Assembly: GCA_041476585.1 (NCBI GenBank)
Contig: JBGOTT010000066.1
Span: forward strand, 1 to 15,368
DNA from: JADGRQ01 sp041476585
GTDB lineage: Bacteria; Pseudomonadota; Gammaproteobacteria; Burkholderiales; SG8-39
Direction of reading: 5' to 3'
Length of the DNA: 15,368 nt
In this document: positions 1 through 6,383 of the stretch, piece by piece
How positions within the stretch are numbered: the first letter of the stretch is position 1
Layout of the letters: each line of letters begins with the position of its first letter
Notes under the pieces: generated by a model
What the model was told of the DNA's origin: nothing
The model's input: the letters and a program-made list of their open reading frames with translations, nothing else
Databases searched by the model: none
Program-made: the position numbers and the translations under genes

Positions 1-592
1 ACTGCTGGTTGTGGCGCGAGGGGTTGTCCGGATCGGTCTTGCCCATCAGGATGTAGAGCTTGCAGCGCGGGTCGCCCGCGCCCGAGGACCACCACTTGGT
101 GCCGTTGATGACGTAGTCGTCGCCTTCGCGCTTGATGCGGCACTGGATGTTGGTCGCATCCGAACTCGCGACCGCGGGCTCGGTCATCAGGAAGGCCGAG
201 CGGATCTCGCCCCGCAGCAGCAGATCGAGCCATTGCTTCTTCTGCGCCTCGCTGCCGTAGCGCTCGATGGTCTCCATGTTGCCGGTATCGGGCGCCGAGC
301 AGTTGAACACCTCCGCCGACCAGCCCACGCGGCCCATGATCTCGCACAGCGGCGCGTATTCCAGGTTCGATAAGCCCTCGGGTGCGCGCTTCGAGTGCGG
401 CAGGAACAGGTTCCACAATCCCGCCTTCTTCGCCTTCGGCTTGAGCTCCTCGATGATAGGCACCGGCGTCCAGCGCTTCGGCCCGTGGCAATGCTCGTAG
501 TAATTCTTTTCGTTCGGATAGATGTGCTCGTCCATGAACGCCATCAGCCGCTTGCGCAGGGCCTGCACCTTTGGGGAATATTCGAAATCCAT
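1..592 (-). CDS. Acyl-CoA dehydrogenase, ACAD10/11-like (partial, C-terminus outside window)
   Basis: N-terminal 197 residues of a flavin-dependent acyl-CoA dehydrogenase, about half the usual length of roughly 400; the rest lies beyond position 1. The all-alpha N-terminal domain fills about residues 1-130. The beta-domain signature AFLMTEPAVASSDATN (133-148) is where this family contacts FAD and substrate, and it is followed by YVINGTKWWSSGAGDPRC (160-177). The WW-S-GAGDPRC form resembles the ACAD10/ACAD11 branch. The ATG is supported by an AGGAG motif six bases upstream, lying inside the last codons of the kinase-like gene, whose TGA is only 2 bp away. The two genes are almost certainly co-translated. 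Oxidation of acyl-CoA in the cytoplasm is known for the family; the substrate here is inferred from the kinase partner and may be a 4-hydroxyacyl-CoA derivative. Confidence 0.9.
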   Translation of the reverse strand, partial: MDFEYSPKVQALRKRLMAFMDEHIYPNEKNYYEHCHGPKRWTPVPIIEELKPKAKKAGLWNLFLPHSKRAPEGLSNLEYAPLCEIMGRVGWSAEVFNCSAPDTGNMETIERYGSEAQKKQWLDLLLRGEIRSAFLMTEPAVASSDATNIQCRIKREGDDYVINGTKWWSSGAGDPRCKLYILMGKTDPDNPSRHNQQ

Positions 593-594
593 GT

Positions 595-1662
595 TCAGCT
601 CCTTTTCAGAATTTTCTCGACCTGCTGCCAGCCGAGTTCGGCCATCAGCCTCGAACGTTTGCCCGCCTCGGCGGCGTGGCTGGATGCGGCCGTCCCGTCG
701 ACCACGCGTTTCATGATTCCCTGCAGGATGCCGGCGATGCGGAACAGGTTGTACGCCATGTAGAAATCCCAGTCCGATGCCGACACGCCTGCGCGGCCGG
801 TGCGCTTGCAATAGGCCTCGATGTAGCGCTGCTCGGTGGGAATGCCGAGCGCGTCGTAATCGAGCCCGGCGATGCCGCGGAACTGCCCCGGCGGGATGTG
901 CCAGCTCATGCAGTGATAGGCAAAATCGGCAAGCGGGTGCCCGAGCGTCGAGAGTTCCCAGTCGAGCACCGCGAGGATCTTCGGCTGGCTCGAATGGAAG
1001 ATCGTGTTGTCGAGGCGGTAATCGCCATGCACGATCACGGTTTCGTCGCCCGCGGGAATGTTTTTCGGCAACCAGTCGATCAGATGGTCCATCGCCTCGA
1101 TCTTTTCGGTCTCCGAGGCGCGGTACTGCTTGGTCCAGCGGTCGACCTGGCGCGCGATGTAGTTGCCCGGCTTGCCGAAATCGGCCAGGCCGATCGCGCG
1201 GTAATCAATGCCGTGCAATTGCGCGATCACGCGGTTCAACTCGTCCCAGATCGCGGTGCGCTCGGGTTTCGATGCGCCTGGCAGCGACTGGTCCCACAGC
1301 ACGCGCCCCGCGACGCAGTCGGTGACGTAGAACATGGTACCGACGACCGAATCGTCCACGCACAGGCCATAAGGCCGCGCCACCGGGAAGCCCGCGCCGT
1401 GCAGTGCCTTGATGACCCGGTACTCGCGGTCCACCGCGTGTGCCGAAGGCAGCAGCTTGCCCGGCGGCTTCCTGCGCAACGCGTACCGCCTGCCGCCCGC
1501 CGAGAGACGGTAGGTCGGGTTGGACTGCCCGCCCTTGAACTGCTCGACCTCGAGCCGGCCGGAATACCCCTCGACGTTGCTGCGCAGCCAGGATTCGAGG
1601 CGGGCAAGGTCGAAGCGGTGGCGTTCCTCGACGGGCTTGGTGCCCGTGAACTGGTCTGACAT
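595..1662 (-). CDS. APH-fold phosphotransferase family protein (ACAD10/11 kinase-domain homologue)
   Basis: A 355-residue protein with the aminoglycoside phosphotransferase/choline kinase fold. Visible motifs are a glycine loop GGQSNPTY (44-51), a probable ATP lysine in RRKPPG (63-68), the catalytic loop HGDYRLDN (212-219) and the metal-binding LDWE (233-236). All key kinase residues appear intact. It lies 2 bp upstream of an ACAD10/11-like dehydrogenase, the same order as the kinase and dehydrogenase domains of the human fusion proteins ACAD10/11. Related kinase and dehydrogenase genes occur in the Pseudomonas levulinate (lva) pathway, where 4-hydroxyacyl-CoA is phosphorylated. I infer a small-molecule or acyl-CoA kinase role rather than antibiotic resistance. 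The ATG at 1662 precedes a charged N-terminus; no clear Shine-Dalgarno is seen. A 65-bp gap separates it from dtd. Confidence 0.85.
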   Translation of the reverse strand: MSDQFTGTKPVEERHRFDLARLESWLRSNVEGYSGRLEVEQFKGGQSNPTYRLSAGGRRYALRRKPPGKLLPSAHAVDREYRVIKALHGAGFPVARPYGLCVDDSVVGTMFYVTDCVAGRVLWDQSLPGASKPERTAIWDELNRVIAQLHGIDYRAIGLADFGKPGNYIARQVDRWTKQYRASETEKIEAMDHLIDWLPKNIPAGDETVIVHGDYRLDNTIFHSSQPKILAVLDWELSTLGHPLADFAYHCMSWHIPPGQFRGIAGLDYDALGIPTEQRYIEAYCKRTGRAGVSASDWDFYMAYNLFRIAGILQGIMKRVVDGTAASSHAAEAGKRSRLMAELGWQQVEKILKRS

Positions 1663-1727
1663 GGAGCGGCAAGCTTAAGTGTTTTGCACCGCAGCGGCAA
1701 TGCGCAATCCTGAAACAACCCGCAAAA

Positions 1728-2165
1728 CTAGGTCGTCAACCAGAAGGTCACCGGCCCGTCGTTCACCAACTGCACCTTCATGTCCGCGCCGAAGCGTCCG
1801 GTCGGCACATGCTGCACGCGACGTTTCGCGCATTCCACGAAGCTGTCGAACAGCCGCTCGCCCTCGACGGGCGCAGCCGCCGGCGAAAAGCTCGGCCGCA
1901 GGCCGTTCTTCGTCTCCGCGGCCAACGTGAACTGGGGCACGGCGAGCAGCCCGCCGCCGGTGTCGGCGAGGCTGAGATTCATCTTGCCGGCCCGATCGGC
2001 GAAGATGCGGTAGGCGCACACCTTGTCGGCCAGCCGTTCGGCCTGCGCCTCGCGGTCGCCGCGTTCGACACCCACCAGCGCGACGATCCCCGCGCCGATC
2101 TCGCCGATCACGCTACCGTCCACCACGACCCGCGCCTCGGTCACGCGCTGGATCAGCGCGATCAC
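1728..2165 (-). CDS. dtd: D-aminoacyl-tRNA deacylase
   Basis: A complete 145-residue DTD, the standard family length. The enzyme hydrolyses D-amino acids (and glycine mischarged on tRNA-Ala) from tRNA in the cytoplasm. The protein starts MIALIQRVTEA, has the active-site segment PQFTLAAET (77-85) followed by RPSF, and ends with the cross-subunit NDGPVT motif (135-140) that carries the Gly-Pro dipeptide for chiral selection. The usual SQxxT serine is proline here (PQFT), apparently a natural variant in the family. The start codon is GTG (2165-2163) and overlaps the TGA of the upstream YdcH-like gene in a GTGA arrangement, indicating translational coupling. No alternative start fits the conserved N-terminus. 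Confidence 0.96.
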   Translation of the reverse strand: MIALIQRVTEARVVVDGSVIGEIGAGIVALVGVERGDREAQAERLADKVCAYRIFADRAGKMNLSLADTGGGLLAVPQFTLAAETKNGLRPSFSPAAAPVEGERLFDSFVECAKRRVQHVPTGRFGADMKVQLVNDGPVTFWLTT

Positions 2166-2383
2166 GCGAGGATGTCGGGGATCAGGCGGGTGCGCAGGCG
2201 GATCACCAGGTCCTTCAGAAGCAGCTTGCGCTTTTTCAGGCGGCGCAACTGCAGCTCGTCGAGCGTCGGATCCTTGACCAGCCGTCCGATCACGCCGTCC
2301 AGGTCGCGGTGCTCGAGCTCGAGTTCGAAGATGCGCTGCTCGATCGCAGCGCGCTCTTCCTGGGTCAGATCGGAGGTAGCCAA
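2162..2383 (-). CDS. YdcH/DUF465 family small coiled-coil protein
   Basis: A 73-residue, highly charged helical protein. The stretch ELEHRDLDGVIGRL (22-35) followed by LKKRKLLLKDLV (48-59) is the DUF465/YdcH signature, in which two helices form a short coiled-coil hairpin. The family's function is not established. No ATG is available in frame; the start is TTG at 2383-2381 and no Shine-Dalgarno precedes it. The leader contains an inverted repeat (2387-2440) that ends only a few bases before the TTG, so translation may be structure-dependent or coupled to the upstream dioxygenase gene. The 3' end overlaps dtd by four bases. Confidence 0.82.
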   Translation of the reverse strand: MATSDLTQEERAAIEQRIFELELEHRDLDGVIGRLVKDPTLDELQLRRLKKRKLLLKDLVIRLRTRLIPDILA

Positions 2384-2386
2384 TTG

Positions 2387-2440
2387 CGTTAACCCGTGTG
2401 TTAGCCGTGTTAGCCCTTGTTCGCGCGCACGCGGGTTACG
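2387..2440 (-). promoter_or_regulatory. Inverted repeat between the dioxygenase stop and the YdcH-like TTG start
   Basis: On the + strand AACCCGTGTG (2391-2400) pairs with CACGCGGGTT (2428-2437), nine of ten bases, and outer CGT/ACG bases extend the stem with one bulge. The loop is 27 nt and contains two near-identical 10-mers (CGGCTAACAC and GGGCTAACAC on the minus strand). The right arm overlaps the dioxygenase stop codon, and the other arm ends just before the TTG start of the next gene. It could be an attenuator or a start-masking hairpin; no T-tract follows, so a classic intrinsic terminator is unlikely. Confidence 0.4.
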
Positions 2441-3077
2441 CCAGCACGATGTCGAAGCGCGCTTCGAGCTCGCTCGAACCGGCGTGCGGCGCGAATGACG
2501 TCGTCAGCAGCTCGCGCGATTGCGCGGCGTTGGCATTGAACAACGAGTCGCGTGCATTGCCCGGGTCGCCCGCGACGTAGAGTTGCGTCACCAGCCGCTC
2601 TGTCCCGCCGCGGCTCAGCCGGAAGTGGATATGCGGCGTGCGGCCCGGATAGGCCACCGGCCGGATGGTGCGAAACCGGTACACGCCGTCGACGCCGGTA
2701 GTGAACTGCCCATAACCCTGGAAACCAGGGTCGGGCGCTTGCTGGCCGGTGTCGGCGGGGTGATGGTAACGGCCGTTCGCGTCGCACTGCCAGATTTCCA
2801 CCAGCACTGCGGAGAGCGGCCGGCCTTGCGTATCGAGCACCGCGCCGCTCAACTGCGCCACCGTGCCGAGCGCCGGAGGTTTGCCGGCCACCTGCACCAG
2901 GTCGTTGTCACGCTCTGCGAGCAGCGACTGACGGTAATACGGCCCCGGCGTCTGCGCAGGGGTCGGAATGCGCGGCCCCCCCGCCGCCAGCGCACCCGCC
3001 GGCAGAAGCACCGCGCTCAGCAATCCACCGCCCGCCAGCACGATGCGGCGGCGTCTGAGGACTGTCTGACTACGCAT
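2436..3077 (-). CDS. Exported intradiol ring-cleavage dioxygenase-like protein
   Basis: A 213-residue protein with a protocatechuate/catechol dioxygenase beta-sandwich. The expected four non-haem Fe(III) ligands are all visible: Tyr104 (NGRYHHP), Tyr143 (VAYPGRTPHIHF), His149 and His151. The flanking WQCDANG, YRFRTIRP and TQLYVAGDP are also family-typical. Cytoplasmic PcaH/CatA enzymes lack an export signal, but this one begins with a four-arginine cluster, a hydrophobic stretch (about 13-31) and an ALAAG cleavage-like site near 30-33. This resembles a Sec or Tat signal (RRRRIVLAGG) and implies a periplasmic enzyme. No second subunit or aromatic-pathway gene is adjacent. The substrate, probably a catechol-like compound, is unknown. 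Confidence 0.85.
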   Translation of the reverse strand: MRSQTVLRRRRIVLAGGGLLSAVLLPAGALAAGGPRIPTPAQTPGPYYRQSLLAERDNDLVQVAGKPPALGTVAQLSGAVLDTQGRPLSAVLVEIWQCDANGRYHHPADTGQQAPDPGFQGYGQFTTGVDGVYRFRTIRPVAYPGRTPHIHFRLSRGGTERLVTQLYVAGDPGNARDSLFNANAAQSRELLTTSFAPHAGSSELEARFDIVLA

Positions 3078-3095
3078 TTTTACGGTCGAGTGTGA

Positions 3096-3101
3096 ATTAT
3101 G
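3096..3101 (-). promoter_or_regulatory. Possible -10 box for the dioxygenase gene
   Basis: The minus-strand hexamer CATAAT matches TATAAT at five of six positions and lies about 20 bp upstream of the ATG at 3077. No convincing -35 hexamer is found at 16-18 bp, so the assignment rests on the -10 alone. Confidence 0.25.
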
Positions 3102-3196
3102 TCGTCACAACAATGCAGCTTTTCGTGCATCCTATGCCTACTGCCGAACCCGCGAAAGGGGGCGAGCAGCACGGCGCCCGTGGCAAATTCAAGGGC

Positions 3197-3225
3197 TTGA
3201 TCCCCGCAATTACTCCGCGCAGAAT
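3197..3225 (+). promoter_or_regulatory. Candidate promoter of the HD-domain gene
   Basis: TTGATC (3197-3202) and CAGAAT (3220-3225) are separated by 17 bp, each matching four of six sigma-70 consensus bases. The -10-like element lies within an 11-bp tandem duplication, so a second CAGAAT occurs 11 bp downstream (3231-3236). A start site near 3232-3243 would leave a 28-39-nt leader before the ATG at 3271. Confidence 0.35.
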
Positions 3226-3237
3226 TCGCGCAGAATC
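3216..3237. repeat. Two tandem copies of an 11-bp unit upstream of the HD gene
   Basis: CGCGCAGAATT (3216-3226) is followed immediately by CGCGCAGAATC (3227-3237), identical at 10 of 11 positions. The unit is about one helical turn and contains the -10-like CAGAAT. It may be a duplicated -10 or a protein-binding repeat, or simply a chance short duplication. Confidence 0.6.
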
Positions 3238-3270
3238 AGCGGCATTGCAGCGCCGCCCGGACCGCCAAGC

Positions 3271-4227
3271 ATGCGACGTAGCGATTTCGACGTCACCGAC
3301 AGGATCCGCACCACCGACCCGATTGCGGTCGGAGACGAGGTCATGCGCCTGTACTGCGACCTGTACGCAGGCAACGATTCCAGCCCGATCAAGCGCGCCT
3401 TCAAGGACGTTTCGTTGCTGTATCACGGCAAGCACCCGGACTACCACCCCTGCGATACCGAATACCACGACATCCAGCACGTGCTCGACGTGACCCTGGC
3501 GACGGCGCGCCTGCTCGACGGCTACGAGCGCGGCCGCAACGGTCCCGCGCTGCCGCCGGCCTACTTCGATGTCGGCGTGGTCACGGCCTTGTTCCACGAC
3601 TTCGGCTACCTGCGGCGTCGCAATGATCACCTCCACCGCTTCGGCGCGGAATACACGTTGACGCACGTCACGCGCGGATCGCATTTCCTGCGCGGGTACC
3701 TGCCGAAAATCGGATTGGGGCGGTACGCGACCGCCGCCTCCCGGCTGGTGCACTTCACCGGCTACGAGCGCAAGGCCGACACCATCCGCCTCGACGACCC
3801 GCTGCTGCGCCGGGTGGGCGAGATTCTCGGCACCGCCGACGTCGTCGCGCAGATGGCCGATCGCTGCTATCTGGAGAAGTGCCGCGACCGCCTGTACCCC
3901 GAGTTCGTGCTGGGCGGACTCACCCGCCGCAGGGGACCGAGCGGGCGGATCGTCACCGTGTTCGAGTCTGCCGGCGACCTGGTGCGCAAGACCCCGGGTT
4001 TCTATTTCAACGCCATGAAACGGCTCGAGCAGCAACTGCATGATGCCTACAAGTATGCCGAAAGGCACTTCGGCGGCCAGAACGCGTACCTCGAAGAGAT
4101 GGCGAAGAACGTGAGGCACGTGGAGGTGACGGCGAACGCCTCTGCGCGCGCGCTGCTGCGCCGCAATCCGCCGCGCACGCTGCGGCCGAGCGTGATCGCG
4201 TACCCGGAGGATCTGGTCATCGTTTGA
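3271..4227 (+). CDS. HD-domain metal-dependent phosphohydrolase
   Basis: A 318-residue cytoplasmic protein with an HD fold. Candidate metal ligands are His66 and His70 in EYHDIQHVLDV (64-74), the His109-Asp110 pair in ALFHDFGYLR (106-115), His161 in LVHFTGY and Asp190 in GTADVVAQMADR. The YHDxxH and HDxGYxR spacing recalls class I cyclic-nucleotide phosphodiesterases (YHNxxH...HDxxH) more than the HD-GYP or RelA types. That suggests a phosphodiesterase on a nucleotide substrate, but this is inference. No sensory or membrane domain is visible. The ATG at 3271 lacks a strong ribosome-binding site but is followed at once by conserved-looking sequence. It is transcribed divergently from the dioxygenase and converges on the HtrA-like gene 24 bp away. 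Confidence 0.82.
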   Translation: MRRSDFDVTDRIRTTDPIAVGDEVMRLYCDLYAGNDSSPIKRAFKDVSLLYHGKHPDYHPCDTEYHDIQHVLDVTLATARLLDGYERGRNGPALPPAYFDVGVVTALFHDFGYLRRRNDHLHRFGAEYTLTHVTRGSHFLRGYLPKIGLGRYATAASRLVHFTGYERKADTIRLDDPLLRRVGEILGTADVVAQMADRCYLEKCRDRLYPEFVLGGLTRRRGPSGRIVTVFESAGDLVRKTPGFYFNAMKRLEQQLHDAYKYAERHFGGQNAYLEEMAKNVRHVEVTANASARALLRRNPPRTLRPSVIAYPEDLVIV

Positions 4228-4251
4228 GCGGTCCGCGGGGCGGCCGGCCGT

Positions 4252-5256
4252 TCAGTAACTTGGCCTTGCCCTGAAGTATTCCAGCCGGTCGATCGAGCGC
4301 AGTTTGAGTTCCCTCACCTGGGTCCCTTGCAGTATTCGCAACGGAATCTCGGTGCCGGCCGCACCGCGCGACCAGACCTTGGCGTAGAACTCCGCAAGCG
4401 ACGCGACGTCATCGCCGCCGACGCTCATTACGATGTCGCCATCGCGCACCCCCGCGCGGTCGGCGGGGCCTTCGGGCGAGACGCGCGTGACGAACAGCCG
4501 CCCGCGCAGTTCCTCGGTGATCATTCCCAGCCACGGCCGCACCGGCCCGGACGCGCGGCCGTGCGCGACGAGGTCGGCAAGGATCGGCTTGAGCAGGTCG
4601 ATCGGCACGAACACGTTGCCCGGCGATTGCGTGCCCGGCTGCGCTGCGTCGGGAACGATCAGCGAACCCACGCCGAGCAGCTCGCCCTTCGCATCGATCA
4701 GCGCCGCTCCCGACCAGTTCATCACCGGTGGGTAGGTGAAGATCGCCGAGTCGAGCAGGTATTCCCATCCACCAGAGAACTGGCGCCGGGAAACCACGTA
4801 GGCAAGGCTCGCACCCTCGCGCCCACCGAACGAGGCGATCATCACCTGGTCGCGCTCCCCGAGCGCGTTCGAGTCGCCGAGCGCCAGCGGCGTGCCGCCG
4901 AGCGGCAGCACGAGCTTGAGCAGGCCGAAGCCGCTCGCGTGGTCGTAGCCCGCGAGCGTTGCGGGAACCGTTTTGCCGTCCCCATTGGTCACCTCGACCG
5001 ATTCGGCCTCGATTACGAGGTAACCGATCGTCAACACCAGGTCTTCGCGGATCAGCACGCCGCTGCCTTCGCGCGCCGGCCCGAGCGTCTGGAGGCTGCG
5101 CGCGTTGGGCAGGATTTTCGCTTTCACCCGCACCACGGCCGAGAGCACGTCCTCGGCTTCCTTGTTCGCGTCCTGCGCCGGTGAAGCAGGCGCCCACGCG
5201 AGCCCGAGCAGCGCAAACAGCAGGATCTGGGAGCGGCCGATCGCGGCGAAACGCAT
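4252..5256 (-). CDS. Exported HtrA/DegP-like protein with degenerate catalytic triad, plus PDZ domain
   Basis: A 334-residue protein with an N-terminal signal peptide (hydrophobic about 9-25, ASPAQ near 24-28), a trypsin-like domain (about 35-230) and one PDZ domain (about 241-320: PWLGMITEEL, then VSPEGPADRAGVRDGDIV). The protease block starts normally with GSGVLI (64-69). However, the HtrA TNAHVV histidine site reads TIGYLV (76-81) and the aspartate site D-L-A-L-L-K reads FGLLK (110-114). Only the serine remains, in NWSGAAL (180-186). It is therefore probably a non-proteolytic chaperone or binding protein in the periplasm. The ATG at 5256 is chosen because GGAGG lies five bases upstream and it starts the signal peptide; the frame stays open far upstream only by chance. 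It is divergent from the EEP-family gene. Confidence 0.88.
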   Translation of the reverse strand: MRFAAIGRSQILLFALLGLAWAPASPAQDANKEAEDVLSAVVRVKAKILPNARSLQTLGPAREGSGVLIREDLVLTIGYLVIEAESVEVTNGDGKTVPATLAGYDHASGFGLLKLVLPLGGTPLALGDSNALGERDQVMIASFGGREGASLAYVVSRRQFSGGWEYLLDSAIFTYPPVMNWSGAALIDAKGELLGVGSLIVPDAAQPGTQSPGNVFVPIDLLKPILADLVAHGRASGPVRPWLGMITEELRGRLFVTRVSPEGPADRAGVRDGDIVMSVGGDDVASLAEFYAKVWSRGAAGTEIPLRILQGTQVRELKLRSIDRLEYFRARPSY

Positions 5257-5329
5257 AAATGCCTCCGGATCAAGTCTGTTACGCGGACAGTGTGCACCCG
5301 GCCTGGACGCTTTTCCAGTCCGTCCGACT

Positions 5330-5359
5330 TTGACACCCATTTCGCTTTTGCCGTAACGT
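5330..5359 (+). promoter_or_regulatory. Candidate sigma-70 promoter for the EEP-family gene
   Basis: A perfect TTGACA (5330-5335) is followed after 18 bp by TAACGT (5354-5359), which matches TATAAT at three positions. The predicted start site near 5366 leaves a leader of about 17 nt containing the GAGG ribosome-binding motif before the ATG at 5383. Confidence 0.45.
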
Positions 5360-5382
5360 TGCCGCTCCAGCTTGAGGCAGCG

Positions 5383-6237
5383 ATGAAACTGATCCAGTGG
5401 AACATCCAGTGGTGCTGCGGCCTCGATGGCAAGGTCGATCCGCGGCGCATCGTCGAATCCGCGCGTTCGTTCGCCGACTTCGACGTGCTGTGCCTGCAGG
5501 AGGTGGCGATCAACTATCCGGCGCTGGCGGGAAGCGCGGGTGAAGACCAGGTCGCCGCCCTGTCGAGCTTTCTTCCGGAGTACGCACCCGTGTTTGCGAT
5601 CGCCGTCGACGTACCTGGCGAGCACGGCGTGCGCCGGCGCTTCGGCAACATGATCTTCTCGCGCTTTCCCGTACGACAGATTTTCCGCCACAGCCTGCCC
5701 TGGCCTGCCGAGGACGATACCCCGAGCATGCCGCGCGTCGCGCTCGAAGCGGTGCTCGATACTCCGCTCGGGTTGGTGCGCGTGACTACGATCCACCTCG
5801 AGTACTACTCGGCGGCGCAGCGCGACGCACAGGTCGGGCGGTTGCGGGGCCTGCACGCGGAAGCCTGCGGCCATGCGCGCGCCAAGCCTTCGGCGGAATA
5901 CAAGGATGGCCCGTTCCAGCCGCTTGCGCGGCCTGTTGCCTCGATCCTTACCGGCGACTTCAATTTGCCCAAAGGGCCGGACGATCCGATGTACGAGCGC
6001 CTGCAGGCGCCGATCGCACCCGATGTACCGCCTTATGTAGACAGCTGGAAGCACCTGAATCCAAACATACCGCATCCGCCGACATTCTGCGTGCACGAAC
6101 ACGCGCATGGCGGCGCGCCCTACTGCTGTGATTTCGTGTTCGTCAGCGAGGACCTCGCGCCGCGGCTGAGGAGCATTGCGATCGACGTCGATACGCAGGC
6201 GTCGGACCATCAGCCGGTGATCGTCACTCTTGCGTAG
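5383..6237 (+). CDS. Endonuclease/exonuclease/phosphatase (EEP) family protein
   Basis: A 284-residue protein with all hallmark EEP-fold residues in order: Asn7 in QWNIQW, Glu40 in CLQEV (metal ligand), His138 in TIHLEYYS, Asp192 and Asn194 in TGDFNLP, Asp250 in CDFVFVS, and Asp275-His276 in SDHQPV. These support a Mg-dependent phosphodiesterase or phosphatase. The family also includes AP endonucleases, sphingomyelinases and inositol phosphatases, so the substrate cannot be named. There is no signal peptide. The ATG at 5383 is preferred over an in-frame ATG at 5290 because it is preceded by GAGG and the EEP family starts directly with the first strand carrying WN. It is expressed divergently from the HtrA-like gene. 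Confidence 0.88.
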   Translation: MKLIQWNIQWCCGLDGKVDPRRIVESARSFADFDVLCLQEVAINYPALAGSAGEDQVAALSSFLPEYAPVFAIAVDVPGEHGVRRRFGNMIFSRFPVRQIFRHSLPWPAEDDTPSMPRVALEAVLDTPLGLVRVTTIHLEYYSAAQRDAQVGRLRGLHAEACGHARAKPSAEYKDGPFQPLARPVASILTGDFNLPKGPDDPMYERLQAPIAPDVPPYVDSWKHLNPNIPHPPTFCVHEHAHGGAPYCCDFVFVSEDLAPRLRSIAIDVDTQASDHQPVIVTLA

Positions 6238-6256
6238 AACCTCGCCAATGGGAAAC

Positions 6257-6283
6257 CAGGCCGTCAAAGGCAACGCCGGCCTG
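6257..6283 (+). terminator. Weak hairpin downstream of the EEP-family gene
   Basis: CAGGCCG (6257-6263) and CGGCCTG (6277-6283) form a perfect 7-bp stem with a 13-nt loop, 20 bp after the EEP stop. No T-tract follows, so it is at best a weak or Rho-assisted terminator. Confidence 0.3.
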
Positions 6284-6367
6284 AGCATCGTGCAAGGGTC
6301 ATCGTCCCGCCGATTTGCGGGTTACCAATTGATACAAATTCCCGCGGATCCTCGCAGCCACACGGAT

Positions 6368-6373
6368 TAAAAT
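6368..6373 (+). promoter_or_regulatory. Possible -10 box of the DUF6515-like gene
   Basis: TAAAAT matches TATAAT at five of six positions. It lies only 11 bp before the ATG at 6384, so the transcript would be nearly leaderless at that ATG but would have a leader of about 20 nt before an in-frame GTG at 6402. No good -35 hexamer is at the right spacing. Confidence 0.3.
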
Positions 6374-6383
6374 TCACTCATCC

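Noticed and set aside
571..1659. Long + strand open frame antisense to the APH-fold gene
   Set aside because: It is the GC-rich shadow of the minus-strand gene; the minus strand has intact kinase motifs while this frame shows no domain.
595..1662. Aminoglycoside resistance gene
   Set aside because: The fold is shared, but the pairing with an acyl-CoA dehydrogenase and the ACAD10/11-like context point to metabolism.
3097..4119. Long minus-strand open frame opposite the HD gene
   Set aside because: No recognisable motif, and the + strand frame carries the conserved metal-binding residues.
4228..4251. GGCCGGCC-rich gap between convergent HD and HtrA-like genes as a terminator
   Set aside because: The palindrome is short with no loop or T-tract; no convincing hairpin.
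5257..6288. Upstream extension of the HtrA-like frame
   Set aside because: It covers the EEP-family gene on the other strand; the GGAGG and signal peptide fix the start at 5256.
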